From Acetobacteraceae bacterium (GTDB lineage Bacteria; Pseudomonadota; Alphaproteobacteria; Acetobacterales; Acetobacteraceae): a stretch of DNA of 64,000 bases. A program made the translations under genes and the position numbers. Positions 17,434 to 25,593 of this stretch are shown here, in pieces. The DNA lies in assembly GCA_947475245.1 (NCBI GenBank), contig CANJLW010000005.1, forward strand, positions 1 to 64,000. Reading direction: 5' to 3'. Numbering within the stretch: position 1 is the stretch's first letter; each line of letters begins with the position of its first letter. The notes below the pieces were generated by a model that made no database searches, was not told where the DNA came from, and worked only from the letters and a program-made list of their open reading frames with translations.

Positions 17434-19242
17434 TCAGGTCAGGCGGACCTTGACGTAGCTGCCGGGGGCGTTTTCCAGCGCGGGCAGCTTGCCGTCGCCG
17501 GGTTGGCGGGCCGTGACCTGGGCTTTGGAGAACGAGGTCACCCAGCGATGCCAGTCCGGCCACCAGGAACCGGCCAGTTCGGTCGCGCCGGCGAACCAGG
17601 TTTCCGGATCGGCGGGCAGGTCCTTGTTGACCCAGTGGTTGTATTTGCCGCCTTCCGGCGGATTGACGACGCCGGCGATATGGCCGGACGCGGCGAGGAC
17701 GAAGCGGTTGTCGCCGCCCAGAAGCTGGGTGCCGCGATAGGTCGACTTCCACGGCGCGATGTGATCTTCGCGGGTCGACAGAAAATAGGCCGGGGTTTTC
17801 ACCTGGCCGAGATCGATCGGCACGCCGGACAGGCTGATGCCGCCGGGGACGGCCAGAAGATTTTCCTGATACATGTTGCGCAGATAGAAGCTGTGCATCT
17901 TCGCGGGCATGCGGGTTGAATCCGCGTTCCAGTAAAGCAGGTCGAACGGGAAGGGGTCGTTGCCCATCAGATAGTTATTCACCACGAACGACCAGATCAG
18001 GTCGTTGGCGCGCAGCATGTTGAAGGTCGTCGCCATCTCGCTGCCTTCGAGATAGCCGCGCTTGTTCATTTTTTCTTCCAGCGCGTTCAACTGTTCCTCA
18101 TCAATGAAGACGCCGAGTTCGCCGGCTTCGCGGAAATCCATCATGGTGACGAAGAACGTCGCGGTCTTGATGCGCGTGTCGTCCTTCGCGGCCATAAAAG
18201 CGAGGGTGGAGGCGAGCAGCGTGCCGCCGAGACAATAGCCGATGGCGTTGACCTCTTTCTCCCCGGTCGCGGCCTCGATCGCGTCGAGCGCGGCGAGGAA
18301 GCCGAGGTGCATGTAGTCCTCGAAATTCTTCTCCGCGAGGTGTTCGTCCGGGTTGACCCAGGAGATGACGAACACGGTATGGCCCTGGGAGACCGCCCAG
18401 CGCACGAAGCTGTTCCGGGGGCGCAGGTCGAGGATGTAGAATTTATTGATCCAGGGCGGGGCGATGACCAGCGGGCGCTTCAGCGCCTTGGCGGTGGTCG
18501 GCGTGTACTGGATCAACTGCATCAGGTCGTTTTGATAGACGACCTTGCCGTCGGACACGCCGATGTTCTCACCGACCTGGAAGGCGTCCATGTCAGTCAT
18601 CTTGATACGCAGCTGGCCTTTGCCGCGTTCGAGGTCCCCGAGCAGATTGGACAGACCTTTCAGCAGGTTTTCGCCGCCGGTTTCGGCGGTTTTGCGCAGG
18701 ACCTCCGGATTGGTCAGCAGGAAGTTGGACGGGCTCATCGCATCGATGAACTGGCGGGAGTAGAAATCGACCTTCTGCGCGGTTTTCGGGTCCAGCCCGT
18801 CGACATGGGTGACCACGTCCTGCACGAAGCGGGCGGACAGCAGGTAGGATTGCTTGATGAAGTCGAAGACCTCGCTCTCTTTCCAGGCACCGTCCTTGAA
18901 GCGGCGATCGTTGGGGGAGTCGATGACGGGGGGGCTGTCCACGCCCATCATCCGCCGAGCGGTATTTTGCCACAGGGTCATGTAGTCCTGCCAGAATCCG
19001 ATCTGGGCCTGGACCAGATGCGCCGGATTGGCCATCAAGCGGGTGGTCATTTCCAGAAAGGCGCTGCCGATGTGGGATTGATCGGCGGGTTTTTCGCCGG
19101 CCTCCTGCCGTTTCAGCCATTCGCCCACAATGCGTTGCGATCGTTCGGCGATCTCTGCCATGGAACGGCCGAGCAGCGCTGGATCGGGCATTTTGAACCC
19201 GCTTTGGTCGGGCGATCCGGCGGTCTTGTCGGGTTGGGCCAT
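17434..19242 (-). CDS. phaC: Class I poly(3-hydroxyalkanoate) synthase
   Basis: A 602-residue synthase polymerising 3-hydroxyacyl-CoA into storage polyester granules. The lipase-like box AIGYCLGGT gives the catalytic Cys337; the Asp (REDHIAPWKSTYRG) and His (ASGHIAGVVNPP) of the triad are seen further on. The length fits class I, which works without PhaE or PhaR. No phaA, phaB, phasin or depolymerase lies nearby, so precursors come from elsewhere. It is divergent from the OmpA-like lipoprotein gene. Confidence 0.95.
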   Translation of the reverse strand: MAQPDKTAGSPDQSGFKMPDPALLGRSMAEIAERSQRIVGEWLKRQEAGEKPADQSHIGSAFLEMTTRLMANPAHLVQAQIGFWQDYMTLWQNTARRMMGVDSPPVIDSPNDRRFKDGAWKESEVFDFIKQSYLLSARFVQDVVTHVDGLDPKTAQKVDFYSRQFIDAMSPSNFLLTNPEVLRKTAETGGENLLKGLSNLLGDLERGKGQLRIKMTDMDAFQVGENIGVSDGKVVYQNDLMQLIQYTPTTAKALKRPLVIAPPWINKFYILDLRPRNSFVRWAVSQGHTVFVISWVNPDEHLAEKNFEDYMHLGFLAALDAIEAATGEKEVNAIGYCLGGTLLASTLAFMAAKDDTRIKTATFFVTMMDFREAGELGVFIDEEQLNALEEKMNKRGYLEGSEMATTFNMLRANDLIWSFVVNNYLMGNDPFPFDLLYWNADSTRMPAKMHSFYLRNMYQENLLAVPGGISLSGVPIDLGQVKTPAYFLSTREDHIAPWKSTYRGTQLLGGDNRFVLAASGHIAGVVNPPEGGKYNHWVNKDLPADPETWFAGATELAGSWWPDWHRWVTSFSKAQVTARQPGDGKLPALENAPGSYVKVRLT

Positions 19243-19393
19243 GGAGACATCCTTTGCGTCGGCACGTCCAGCGGCTACACAGGCCGCCGACAGCGTGGAG
19301 CGGGTCCGACATATGGTGATCAGCGGAGCAGAGGCGCAGCGTAGTGGCGCGGGCGGACAGGTTCAAGCAGGCGATGCGGGCCGTTCGGCGCGC

Positions 19394-20377
19394 ATGGCGG
19401 AGACACGTCGCGCCGGTTGTACGGGCGCGCGTTTTGCCGCGCCGTTGATGGCGGCGTTGCTGGGCGGCTGCGCGACGCTGGAGGCGGTGAACCCCGTCAA
19501 CTGGTGGCACGACATGCAGGGCGGCAAGATCGCCGAACAGCGACCCGCGCCGCCGGGGGCGGCGGATGCCTGGCCCAACCTGTCCACCGTCCCGTCGCGC
19601 CCCGCGCCGCCCGATCGCGACGCCATGAAAAAGCTGACGGAATCGCTGGTCGCCGATCGCGCCAACGCGCAGTACACGGCGGAAGCAGCGCCGTTGCCCG
19701 ATCCGTCTTCCGCCGCGGCATCGCCCGGCCTGTTCGGCGGCGGCGCTGCTCGTCCGCCGGCCGCGCCCGCGCCGTCTCCCGCCGCACCGCGCCCAGCCGC
19801 GGCGGCCGGAGCGGCGAGCGCGTCGTTCGCGGCCGCGAGCGCGCCGCCGGCCGAGGTTGTCACACCGCCGTCCCGCGCGCCGGTCAGCCCCGTGCGCAGC
19901 GCACCGCTGGCCCCGCCGGAGGAGCCGGTCGCCCCGGCTGCAACGCCTCCCAGCGCCGACGCCGCCGCGATGCCGGCCTTGCCGACGCGCGAACCGCCGC
20001 GCCCGTCGATCGCACCGCCGGCCCCGCCGCCCGCGCCTGTCGCGGTCGCGCCGATGCCCGCGCCAGGCGGCGCCGGTCAGACGGTGATCCAGTTCCCCGG
20101 CGGCGGGGCGACGCTGTCGCCGACGGCGCAGGACGCGATCAAGCAATTCGCGGCCCAGCGCTTGAAGGCCACCAGTGTCCAACCCGATGTGCTGGTGACC
20201 GGTCACGGCGATGCCGCCAGCAGCGATCCGACGGTACAAAGCGTTGCCCTCAGCCTTGGGCTGTCGCGCGCGCAGGCCGTCGCCAACGCGTTGATCGCCA
20301 ATGGCGTACCCTCCGCGGCGATTCGCCTCGGTTCCGAAGCCGCGGGTCGCGGCGCGTCTCTGCGTTTGCTACAATAG
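19394..20377 (+). CDS. OmpA-like lipoprotein with Pro/Ala-rich linker
   Basis: A 327-residue lipoprotein: the N-terminal signal ends in the lipobox LLGGC, followed by ATLEAVNPVNWWHDMQGG. A very long Pro/Ala linker (about residues 105-215) leads to an OmpA-like domain (QTVIQFPGGGATLSPTAQ, then VLVTGHGDAA and LGLSRAQAVANALIANG), which normally binds peptidoglycan. It probably anchors the outer membrane to the wall. I chose the ATG at 19394 because upstream in-frame sequence lacks a signal and overlaps phaC. Confidence 0.72.
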   Translation: MAETRRAGCTGARFAAPLMAALLGGCATLEAVNPVNWWHDMQGGKIAEQRPAPPGAADAWPNLSTVPSRPAPPDRDAMKKLTESLVADRANAQYTAEAAPLPDPSSAAASPGLFGGGAARPPAAPAPSPAAPRPAAAAGAASASFAAASAPPAEVVTPPSRAPVSPVRSAPLAPPEEPVAPAATPPSADAAAMPALPTREPPRPSIAPPAPPPAPVAVAPMPAPGGAGQTVIQFPGGGATLSPTAQDAIKQFAAQRLKATSVQPDVLVTGHGDAASSDPTVQSVALSLGLSRAQAVANALIANGVPSAAIRLGSEAAGRGASLRLLQ

Positions 20378-20404
20378 TTCGTCCATCACCCCGAAAGGTC
20401 GACA

Positions 20405-21652
20405 ATGAGTTCCGAATCCTCCGGTGAATTCCACCGCATCCGCCGCCTGCCGCCCTATGTCTTCGCCGAAGTGAATTCGGCCAAGGCCAAGGCTCGCACG
20501 GCCGGGGAGGACATTATCGACCTCGGCATGGGAAATCCCGACAGTCCGACGCCGCCGCATATCGTCGCGAAGCTGATCGAAACGGTGCAGGACCCGCGTT
20601 CGCATCGCTATTCCGTCAGCGCGGGCATCCCTGGGCTGCGGCGCGCACTGGCGACCTATTACCAACGCCGTTTCGACGTCGGCCTTGACCCCGAAACCGA
20701 AGTTGTCGCCACGCTCGGCTCCAAGGAAGGCCTCGCGAACCTCGCCGCGGCGATCACCAGCCCCGGCGACACGATTCTGGTGCCGAACCCGTCCTATCCG
20801 ATCCATCAGTTCGGCTTCATCATCGCCGGCGCGGCGGTGCGCAGCATTCCGGCGACGCCGGATGACGACATGCTGCGCGCGCTGGACGTGGCGGTGCGCC
20901 ATTCCGTGCCGAAGCCGACGGCGCTGATCGTGAACTTCCCGTCGAACCCGACCGCCTATCTGGCCGATCTGGATTTCTATCGCGAAATCGTCGCCTTCGC
21001 GCGCAAGCACGAAATCTGGGTGCTGTCCGATCTCGCCTATGCGGAAATCTACTTCAACGACAAGCCGCCGCCGTCGATCCTGCAAGTTCCCGGCGCGAAG
21101 GACATCGCGGTCGAATTCACGTCGCTGTCCAAGACCTATTCCATGCCGGGCTGGCGGATGGGTTTCGCGGCGGGTAACCCGCGCCTGATCAAGGCGTTGA
21201 CGCGGATGAAGTCGTATCTGGACTACGGTGCGTTCACGCCGATCCAGGTGGCCGCGGTGGCGGCGCTGACCGGGCCGCAGGATTGCGTGGCCGAGATGCG
21301 CGCGCTGTACAAGGATCGCCGCGACGTGCTGATCAAGGGCCTGATCTCCGCGGGTTGGGACATGCCCATCCCCGACGGGTCGATGTTCGCCTGGGCGCCG
21401 ATCCCCGCGAAATATGCCTCCCTCGGTTCGGTCGAATTCTCCAAACTGCTGATGGCGCGGGCCAAGGTCGCGGTCTCTCCGGGGCTGGGCTTTGGGGAGC
21501 ACGGCGATACGCATGTGCGCATCGCGCTGGTCGAGAACAATCATCGCCTGCGTCAGGCCGTGCGCAACGTGCGCGCCTTCATGCAGTCCGGGTCCAACGT
21601 CGCCGAACCCGAAGCCGGCGACTCCTTTGGCGCGGAGGCCGCTGGCCAATGA
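20405..21652 (+). CDS. alaC: PLP-dependent aminotransferase, AlaC/LL-DAP aminotransferase-like
   Basis: A 415-residue class I aminotransferase. The N-terminus (RIRRLPPYVFAEVNSAKAKA) and the PLP lysine site SLSKTYSMPGWRMGF match the AlaC-type alanine aminotransferases, which are often mis-called LL-diaminopimelate aminotransferases. It transfers amino groups between alanine or related amino acids and 2-oxoglutarate. The stop overlaps the hom start (ATGA), so it is coupled to threonine/methionine synthesis. Substrate choice cannot be settled by eye. Confidence 0.82.
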   Translation: MSSESSGEFHRIRRLPPYVFAEVNSAKAKARTAGEDIIDLGMGNPDSPTPPHIVAKLIETVQDPRSHRYSVSAGIPGLRRALATYYQRRFDVGLDPETEVVATLGSKEGLANLAAAITSPGDTILVPNPSYPIHQFGFIIAGAAVRSIPATPDDDMLRALDVAVRHSVPKPTALIVNFPSNPTAYLADLDFYREIVAFARKHEIWVLSDLAYAEIYFNDKPPPSILQVPGAKDIAVEFTSLSKTYSMPGWRMGFAAGNPRLIKALTRMKSYLDYGAFTPIQVAAVAALTGPQDCVAEMRALYKDRRDVLIKGLISAGWDMPIPDGSMFAWAPIPAKYASLGSVEFSKLLMARAKVAVSPGLGFGEHGDTHVRIALVENNHRLRQAVRNVRAFMQSGSNVAEPEAGDSFGAEAAGQ

Positions 21653-22941
21653 CACGTCCCCTTTCGATCGGGATCGCCGGACTGGGCACCGTCGGCGGCG
21701 GTGTCCTGAAGATGCTGCGCGGCAATGCCGACATCGTATCCGCCCGCGCCGGTCGGCCGATCGCGGTCACCGCCGTTTCGGCGCGCGATCGGTCCAAGGA
21801 TCGCGGCATGCCGTTGGGCGGGCTGCGTTGGTATGAAGACCCCGTCGCCCTGGCCTCCGACCCCGCCGTGGATGTGATCGTGGAAACGATCGGCGGGTCC
21901 GAAGGACCGGCGCGCGCATTGGTGGAAGCAGCGATTGCCGCCGGTAAGCCGGTGGTGACCGCCAACAAGGCGCTGCTCGCGGTGCACGGCGCGGCGCTGG
22001 CCGCCGCCGCCGAGGAACGCGGCGTGGCCCTGGCGTTCGAGGCCGCGGTCGCGGGCGGCATTCCCGTCATCAAGGCATTGCGCGAGGGACTGTCGGGCAA
22101 CCGTATTTCGCGCGTGGCCGGCATTCTGAACGGCACCTGCAATTACATCCTGACCCAAATGCGTGAGCGCGGGCGGGAGTTCGCCGACGTGCTGGCCGAC
22201 GCGCAGAAGCTTGGCTATGCCGAGGCCGATCCGTCCTTTGACATCGACGGCATCGACGCGGCGCACAAGCTGTCGATCCTGGCGGCGCTGGCATTCGGTC
22301 GCCCGGTTGCCTTTGACGCTGTTTATGTGGAGGGCATCCGCCGCATCTCCGCCCTGGATATCGCCTTCGCGACGGAGCTTGGCTATCGCATCAAGCTGCT
22401 GGGCATTGCGCGCGAGCAGGACGGCGGCATCGCCGCGCGGGTGCATCCCTGCATGGTGCCGCAATCCGCGCCGATCGCGCGGGTGGACGGCGTGTTCAAC
22501 GCGGTGGTGGCGGAGGGCGATTTCGTCGGCCGGGTCATGCTGGAAGGGCGCGGCGCGGGCGAAGGCCCGACGGCTTCGGCCGTGGTCGCCGACCTGATTG
22601 ATATCGCGCGCAATCGTCATACCCCGGTATGGGGTGCTGCGGCATCCGCGCTGTCGAACGCCCCGTCGGTGCCCATGAGCGCGCATGTCGGCGCGTACTA
22701 CCTGCGTCTGATGGTCGTCGATCGGCCCGGCGTGATCGCCGATGTGACGGCGGTGCTGCGCGACAAGGGCATCTCGCTCGAATCGATGCTGCAACGAGGG
22801 CGCAGCCCCGGTGAAGCGGTGCCGGTCGTGCTGGTAACGCACGAGACGCGGGAAAGCGCGATGCGGGAGGCGTTGGACCAGATTGCCGCGCTGAACACCG
22901 TGATGGAAGCGCCGACGGTCATCCGGATCGAGGCGGGTTAG
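21649..22941 (+). CDS. hom: Homoserine dehydrogenase
   Basis: A 430-residue NAD(P)-dependent enzyme reducing aspartate semialdehyde to homoserine, the branch point for threonine and methionine. The Rossmann start GIAGLGTVGGGV, the KPVVTANKALLA segment, GILNGTCNYIL and the catalytic region EADPSFDIDGIDAAHK are present. A C-terminal ACT domain (about 350-430, YYLRLMVVDRPGVIADV) suggests feedback control, typically by threonine. It is translationally coupled to the aminotransferase gene. Confidence 0.95.
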   Translation: MTRPLSIGIAGLGTVGGGVLKMLRGNADIVSARAGRPIAVTAVSARDRSKDRGMPLGGLRWYEDPVALASDPAVDVIVETIGGSEGPARALVEAAIAAGKPVVTANKALLAVHGAALAAAAEERGVALAFEAAVAGGIPVIKALREGLSGNRISRVAGILNGTCNYILTQMRERGREFADVLADAQKLGYAEADPSFDIDGIDAAHKLSILAALAFGRPVAFDAVYVEGIRRISALDIAFATELGYRIKLLGIAREQDGGIAARVHPCMVPQSAPIARVDGVFNAVVAEGDFVGRVMLEGRGAGEGPTASAVVADLIDIARNRHTPVWGAAASALSNAPSVPMSAHVGAYYLRLMVVDRPGVIADVTAVLRDKGISLESMLQRGRSPGEAVPVVLVTHETRESAMREALDQIAALNTVMEAPTVIRIEAG

Positions 22942-22971
22942 TCTCGGTTCCCATCGGGTCGCGATCTCAAC

Positions 22972-22999
22972 CCCCACGCCTGCCTCGGCCGGCGTGGGG
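22972..22999. terminator. Hairpin between convergent genes
   Basis: Perfect 9-base stem CCCCACGCC / GGCGTGGGG with a 10-base loop, between the hom stop (22941) and the acyltransferase stop (23008). Likely bidirectional terminator, although no T-run is evident. Confidence 0.55.
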
Positions 23000-23007
23000 A
23001 AGTCGGC

Positions 23008-23913
23008 CTACCGCCAGCGGCGATGGAACCAAAGCCACTGGCCGGGGTTCGCGCGGATCCAGCCCTCCACGATCGTCGTGATCGCCTGCGTCGTCGCCTG
23101 CACGTCGATCTGTCCGGCGGCGTCGCGCGCCGGCTCGATGGGGCCGGTGCCGACAATGCGGAAGCGCCGGTCCGGCAGGCGTTCGACATGAACCCCGACG
23201 ATCGGACAATCGAAGCGCTTCGCCAATCGCGCGATCGACGGGTTCGCTCGGCAGCGGCGACCGAAGAACGTGACCTCTACCCCGCGGGAGAAATGTTGAT
23301 CGACGAGCATGCCCAAATGCTCCCCGGCTTCCAGCGCGGCGGCCATTTCCAGCGCGGCCTGCGACCGTGTGCGGATCAGACGGCCCATCAGCGGGGCGCG
23401 GATGCGGGTGATTTCCTTCGCCACGGCCTTGTTGTTCGGCATGCGATAGACGACGGCGCTGGGCATGCCGTGCGCGACGGCGGCCAGGGCCGGCAGTTCC
23501 CAGTTGCCGAGATGCGCGGCGAAGCACAAAGCCGGCTTTCCGTCGTGCAGCAACTGGTCGAACAGCGCGCCGTCGTCGGTCAGGATGCGTCCGCTGTTGG
23601 GATTGGCCAGGTCGTAATCCCAGATGCGGCCGAGATGGACATACTCCCCCATGACGCGGCCCAGATTGTCCCAGGCGTCGCGCAGGGTTGCCTCGATCCA
23701 GGCGGAGTCCTTGTCGGGGAAGGCGGCGCGCAGGTTCGCCTGGCCGATCCGATGCGCCGGCAGCCAGGGTCCGCAACGACGCGCGACCGCGCCGCAGACA
23801 TCCGATGCGCGTTCCGGATTCGTTCGGCGCAGCAGCGCGAACAGCCCCTTGACCAGCCGCCCGGCAATCCGATCGCCGTACAGCGTCAGTTGGCGGCCAA
23901 TGCGGTTACGGAT
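23008..23913 (-). CDS. LpxL/HtrB-type lysophospholipid (lipid A) acyltransferase, non-canonical start
   Basis: About 300 residues. The conserved LCFAAHLGNWELPAL block contains the catalytic HxxxxE-type motif, followed by RMPNNKAVAKEI and the LVDQHFSRGVEVTFFGR segment. It transfers an acyl chain, in the family to lipid A or ornithine lipids, at the inner membrane. The first ATG (23652) would delete about 90 residues. Reading the same frame upstream by eye gives an intact, family-like N-terminus (TLYGDRIAGRLVKGLFALLR, then RIGQANLRAAFPD) back to the stop of the upstream gene, with no ATG, GTG or TTG. An ATC at 23913, 8 bases after GGTGGAG, would give the family's usual length; this start is inferred. 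Confidence 0.8.
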   Translation of the reverse strand: MRNRIGRQLTLYGDRIAGRLVKGLFALLRRTNPERASDVCGAVARRCGPWLPAHRIGQANLRAAFPDKDSAWIEATLRDAWDNLGRVMGEYVHLGRIWDYDLANPNSGRILTDDGALFDQLLHDGKPALCFAAHLGNWELPALAAVAHGMPSAVVYRMPNNKAVAKEITRIRAPLMGRLIRTRSQAALEMAAALEAGEHLGMLVDQHFSRGVEVTFFGRRCRANPSIARLAKRFDCPIVGVHVERLPDRRFRIVGTGPIEPARDAAGQIDVQATTQAITTIVEGWIRANPGQWLWFHRRWR

Positions 23914-23915
23914 GG

Positions 23916-24953
23916 CTATAGCTCCACCAGGATTTTGCCGAACACGTCGCGGCGTTCGAGCCGTTCGACCCCGGCGCGGAAATCGTCCAGGCCGTAGACG
24001 GTGTCGATCACCGGGCGCACCCCGGCTGCGATGCGGTCCAGGCCGCGGGCAAGGGCAGACAGCGGCGCGCCGAAGGAACCGATGATGCGGTACTGCTGTT
24101 GGAACAACTGCATCAGGTTCAGCGTGGCGGATGGGCCGGATGTCGCGCCGCAGGTAACCAGCCGCCCGCCGCGCTTCATCGACAGCAGAGAGCCGTTCCA
24201 GGTGTCCGCGCCGGTGTGTTCGAACACGACGTCGACGCCCTTTTTACCGGTGATCTTGCGCACCACGCCCTCGAAACGGTCCTCGCGATAGTTGATGACG
24301 TGATCGGCGCCGAGCGCGCGGGCTTTTTCGGCTTTTTCGGCGCTGCCGACGGTGGTGATCACGGTGCAGCCGATGGATTTGGCGATGCGGATGGCGATGC
24401 TGCCGATGCCGGAGCCGCCGGCGTGGACCAGAACCCATTCGCCGGGTTCCAGGCGCGCATTGTCGAACAGCATGTGCTCGACGGTGCCATAGGCGACGGC
24501 GACGCAGGCGGCGTCGAGCATGTCCACGCCGTCGGGGATTTTGACCACCAGACGGGCCGGGTGGTTGGTCAGGTCTTCGGTAAAGCCGCTGACGTGAAAG
24601 CCGCGCACGCCCGCGACATTTTCGCACAGATTGTCCTGCCCGCGCAGGCAGGTCCGGCAAGTGCCGCAGGTCAACGCGGAGAACGGCACGACCCGATCGC
24701 CCGGTTTGACATTGGTGACGGCGGCGCCCACGGCGACGATTTCCCCGGCGGCTTCCGCGCCGACGGTCAGCGGGTAAAGCCGCTTGGCGAATGCCATGCC
24801 GCGCAGGCCCCAGACATCGATATGGTTCAGCCCGACCGCGCGGATGCGGATTTGCACCTCGTGATCGGCGGGCGGGGGCGGGGCGGGGCGCTCGACCAGT
24901 TCAAGCTGGCGATCGGCCAGAAGTTGGAGCGCGCGGATCGTGGTTTGGGGCAT
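23916..24953 (-). CDS. Zinc-binding MDR-family alcohol dehydrogenase/quinone oxidoreductase
   Basis: A 345-residue medium-chain dehydrogenase. The structural zinc motif CGTCRTCLRGQDNLC is complete, and the Rossmann motif VLVHAGGSGIGSIAIRIAKS is clear. The GHE-like catalytic zinc segment reads GAEAAGEIVAVG, as in quinone-oxidoreductase-like members. It reduces or oxidises an aldehyde, ketone or enone with NAD(P)H; the substrate is unknown. It lies directly upstream of the acyltransferase, whose frame opens within a few bases of this stop, so the two form an operon. Confidence 0.87.
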   Translation of the reverse strand: MPQTTIRALQLLADRQLELVERPAPPPPADHEVQIRIRAVGLNHIDVWGLRGMAFAKRLYPLTVGAEAAGEIVAVGAAVTNVKPGDRVVPFSALTCGTCRTCLRGQDNLCENVAGVRGFHVSGFTEDLTNHPARLVVKIPDGVDMLDAACVAVAYGTVEHMLFDNARLEPGEWVLVHAGGSGIGSIAIRIAKSIGCTVITTVGSAEKAEKARALGADHVINYREDRFEGVVRKITGKKGVDVVFEHTGADTWNGSLLSMKRGGRLVTCGATSGPSATLNLMQLFQQQYRIIGSFGAPLSALARGLDRIAAGVRPVIDTVYGLDDFRAGVERLERRDVFGKILVEL

Positions 24954-25023
24954 GACGGTCCTGAGGGTACGAACAAGCGTCAAGTAAGCAGCCCGCGCGG
25001 AAGGCGCAACCGTGTCGCTCGGT

Positions 25024-25482
25024 TCAGGCGGAGTGGTGGCGATGCGCGGGCGCGCCGTCGTGGTGGCTGTGGGTCTCTTCGGCCTCGATGACGGGCATAA
25101 GGTGAAGCCGAGCATGGCGGACGCCGCGTTGGGCGGTGAGTCGATCGGCGAAGTGGCGGACGTCGCCGGAACTGCCGCGCAGTACCGCGACTTCCAGACA
25201 GGCGTGGTGATCGAGGTGGACGTGCAGACTGGCGACTCCGAGGTCGTGGCGGTCGTGCTGCGCGTTGGTCAGTCGCTGCGCGAGTTCGCGGGTTTCGTGG
25301 TCATACACATAGGTCAGGGTGGCGACGCAGGCGGTAGCCGGCGCTTCCGTCGCGTCGCGGCTGACGTAATCGCGCACGATGTCGCGCAGGGCTTCGGATC
25401 GGCTGGCATAGCCGCGCCGGTGCATCAGGGCGTCGACCGCGCCCAGCAGGTCGCTGTCGATGGTGATCGTGACGCGTTCCAT
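25024..25482 (-). CDS. nikR: Nickel-responsive regulator NikR with His-rich tail
   Basis: A 152-residue ribbon-helix-helix repressor (MERVTITIDSDLLGAVDAL at the N-terminus) with a C-terminal ACT-like nickel-sensing domain. The nickel ligands are conserved in HDLGVASLHVHLDHHACLE. The last 15 residues form a His-rich extension (HSHHDGAPAHRHH) that the E. coli protein lacks, perhaps an extra metal buffer. It is divergent from a NiCoT transporter, its probable target. With nickel bound it should repress uptake. Confidence 0.92.
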   Translation of the reverse strand: MERVTITIDSDLLGAVDALMHRRGYASRSEALRDIVRDYVSRDATEAPATACVATLTYVYDHETRELAQRLTNAQHDRHDLGVASLHVHLDHHACLEVAVLRGSSGDVRHFADRLTAQRGVRHARLHLMPVIEAEETHSHHDGAPAHRHHSA

Positions 25483-25532
25483 GTGGGACTCCCAGGGCCG
25501 TTGGCGGAGTGTCGGGGGGCGTGGACGACGAT

Positions 25533-25561
25533 GCAATCCCGCCGTCGCGAGATGGGATTGC
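25533..25561. promoter_or_regulatory. Perfect dyad in nikR/nicT divergent region (possible operator)
   Basis: GCAATCCC at 25533-25540 and GGGATTGC at 25554-25561 form a perfect 8-base inverted repeat with a 13-base spacer. It sits between the nikR start and the transporter. It does not match the E. coli GTATGA-N16-TCATAC operator; a lone GTATGA half occurs at 25592. Assignment to NikR is inference from position. Confidence 0.4.
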
Positions 25562-25593
25562 CCGGGGGTCGTAAGCTGATTTATAGAATTCGT

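Noticed and set aside
18593-20239. 548-codon minus-strand frame upstream of and across phaC
   Set aside because: Arg/Gly-rich antisense of the Pro/Ala linker of the OmpA-like lipoprotein, and out of frame with phaC.
23008-23652. Acyltransferase starting at the first ATG
   Set aside because: This would remove about 90 residues that match the family N-terminus and are clearly in frame, so I kept the longer frame despite its unusual start.
22967-23776. 269-codon minus-strand frame overlapping the acyltransferase
   Set aside because: It is a different frame, rich in Arg/Gly/Pro without motifs, while the overlapping frame carries the acyltransferase motif AHLGNWE.
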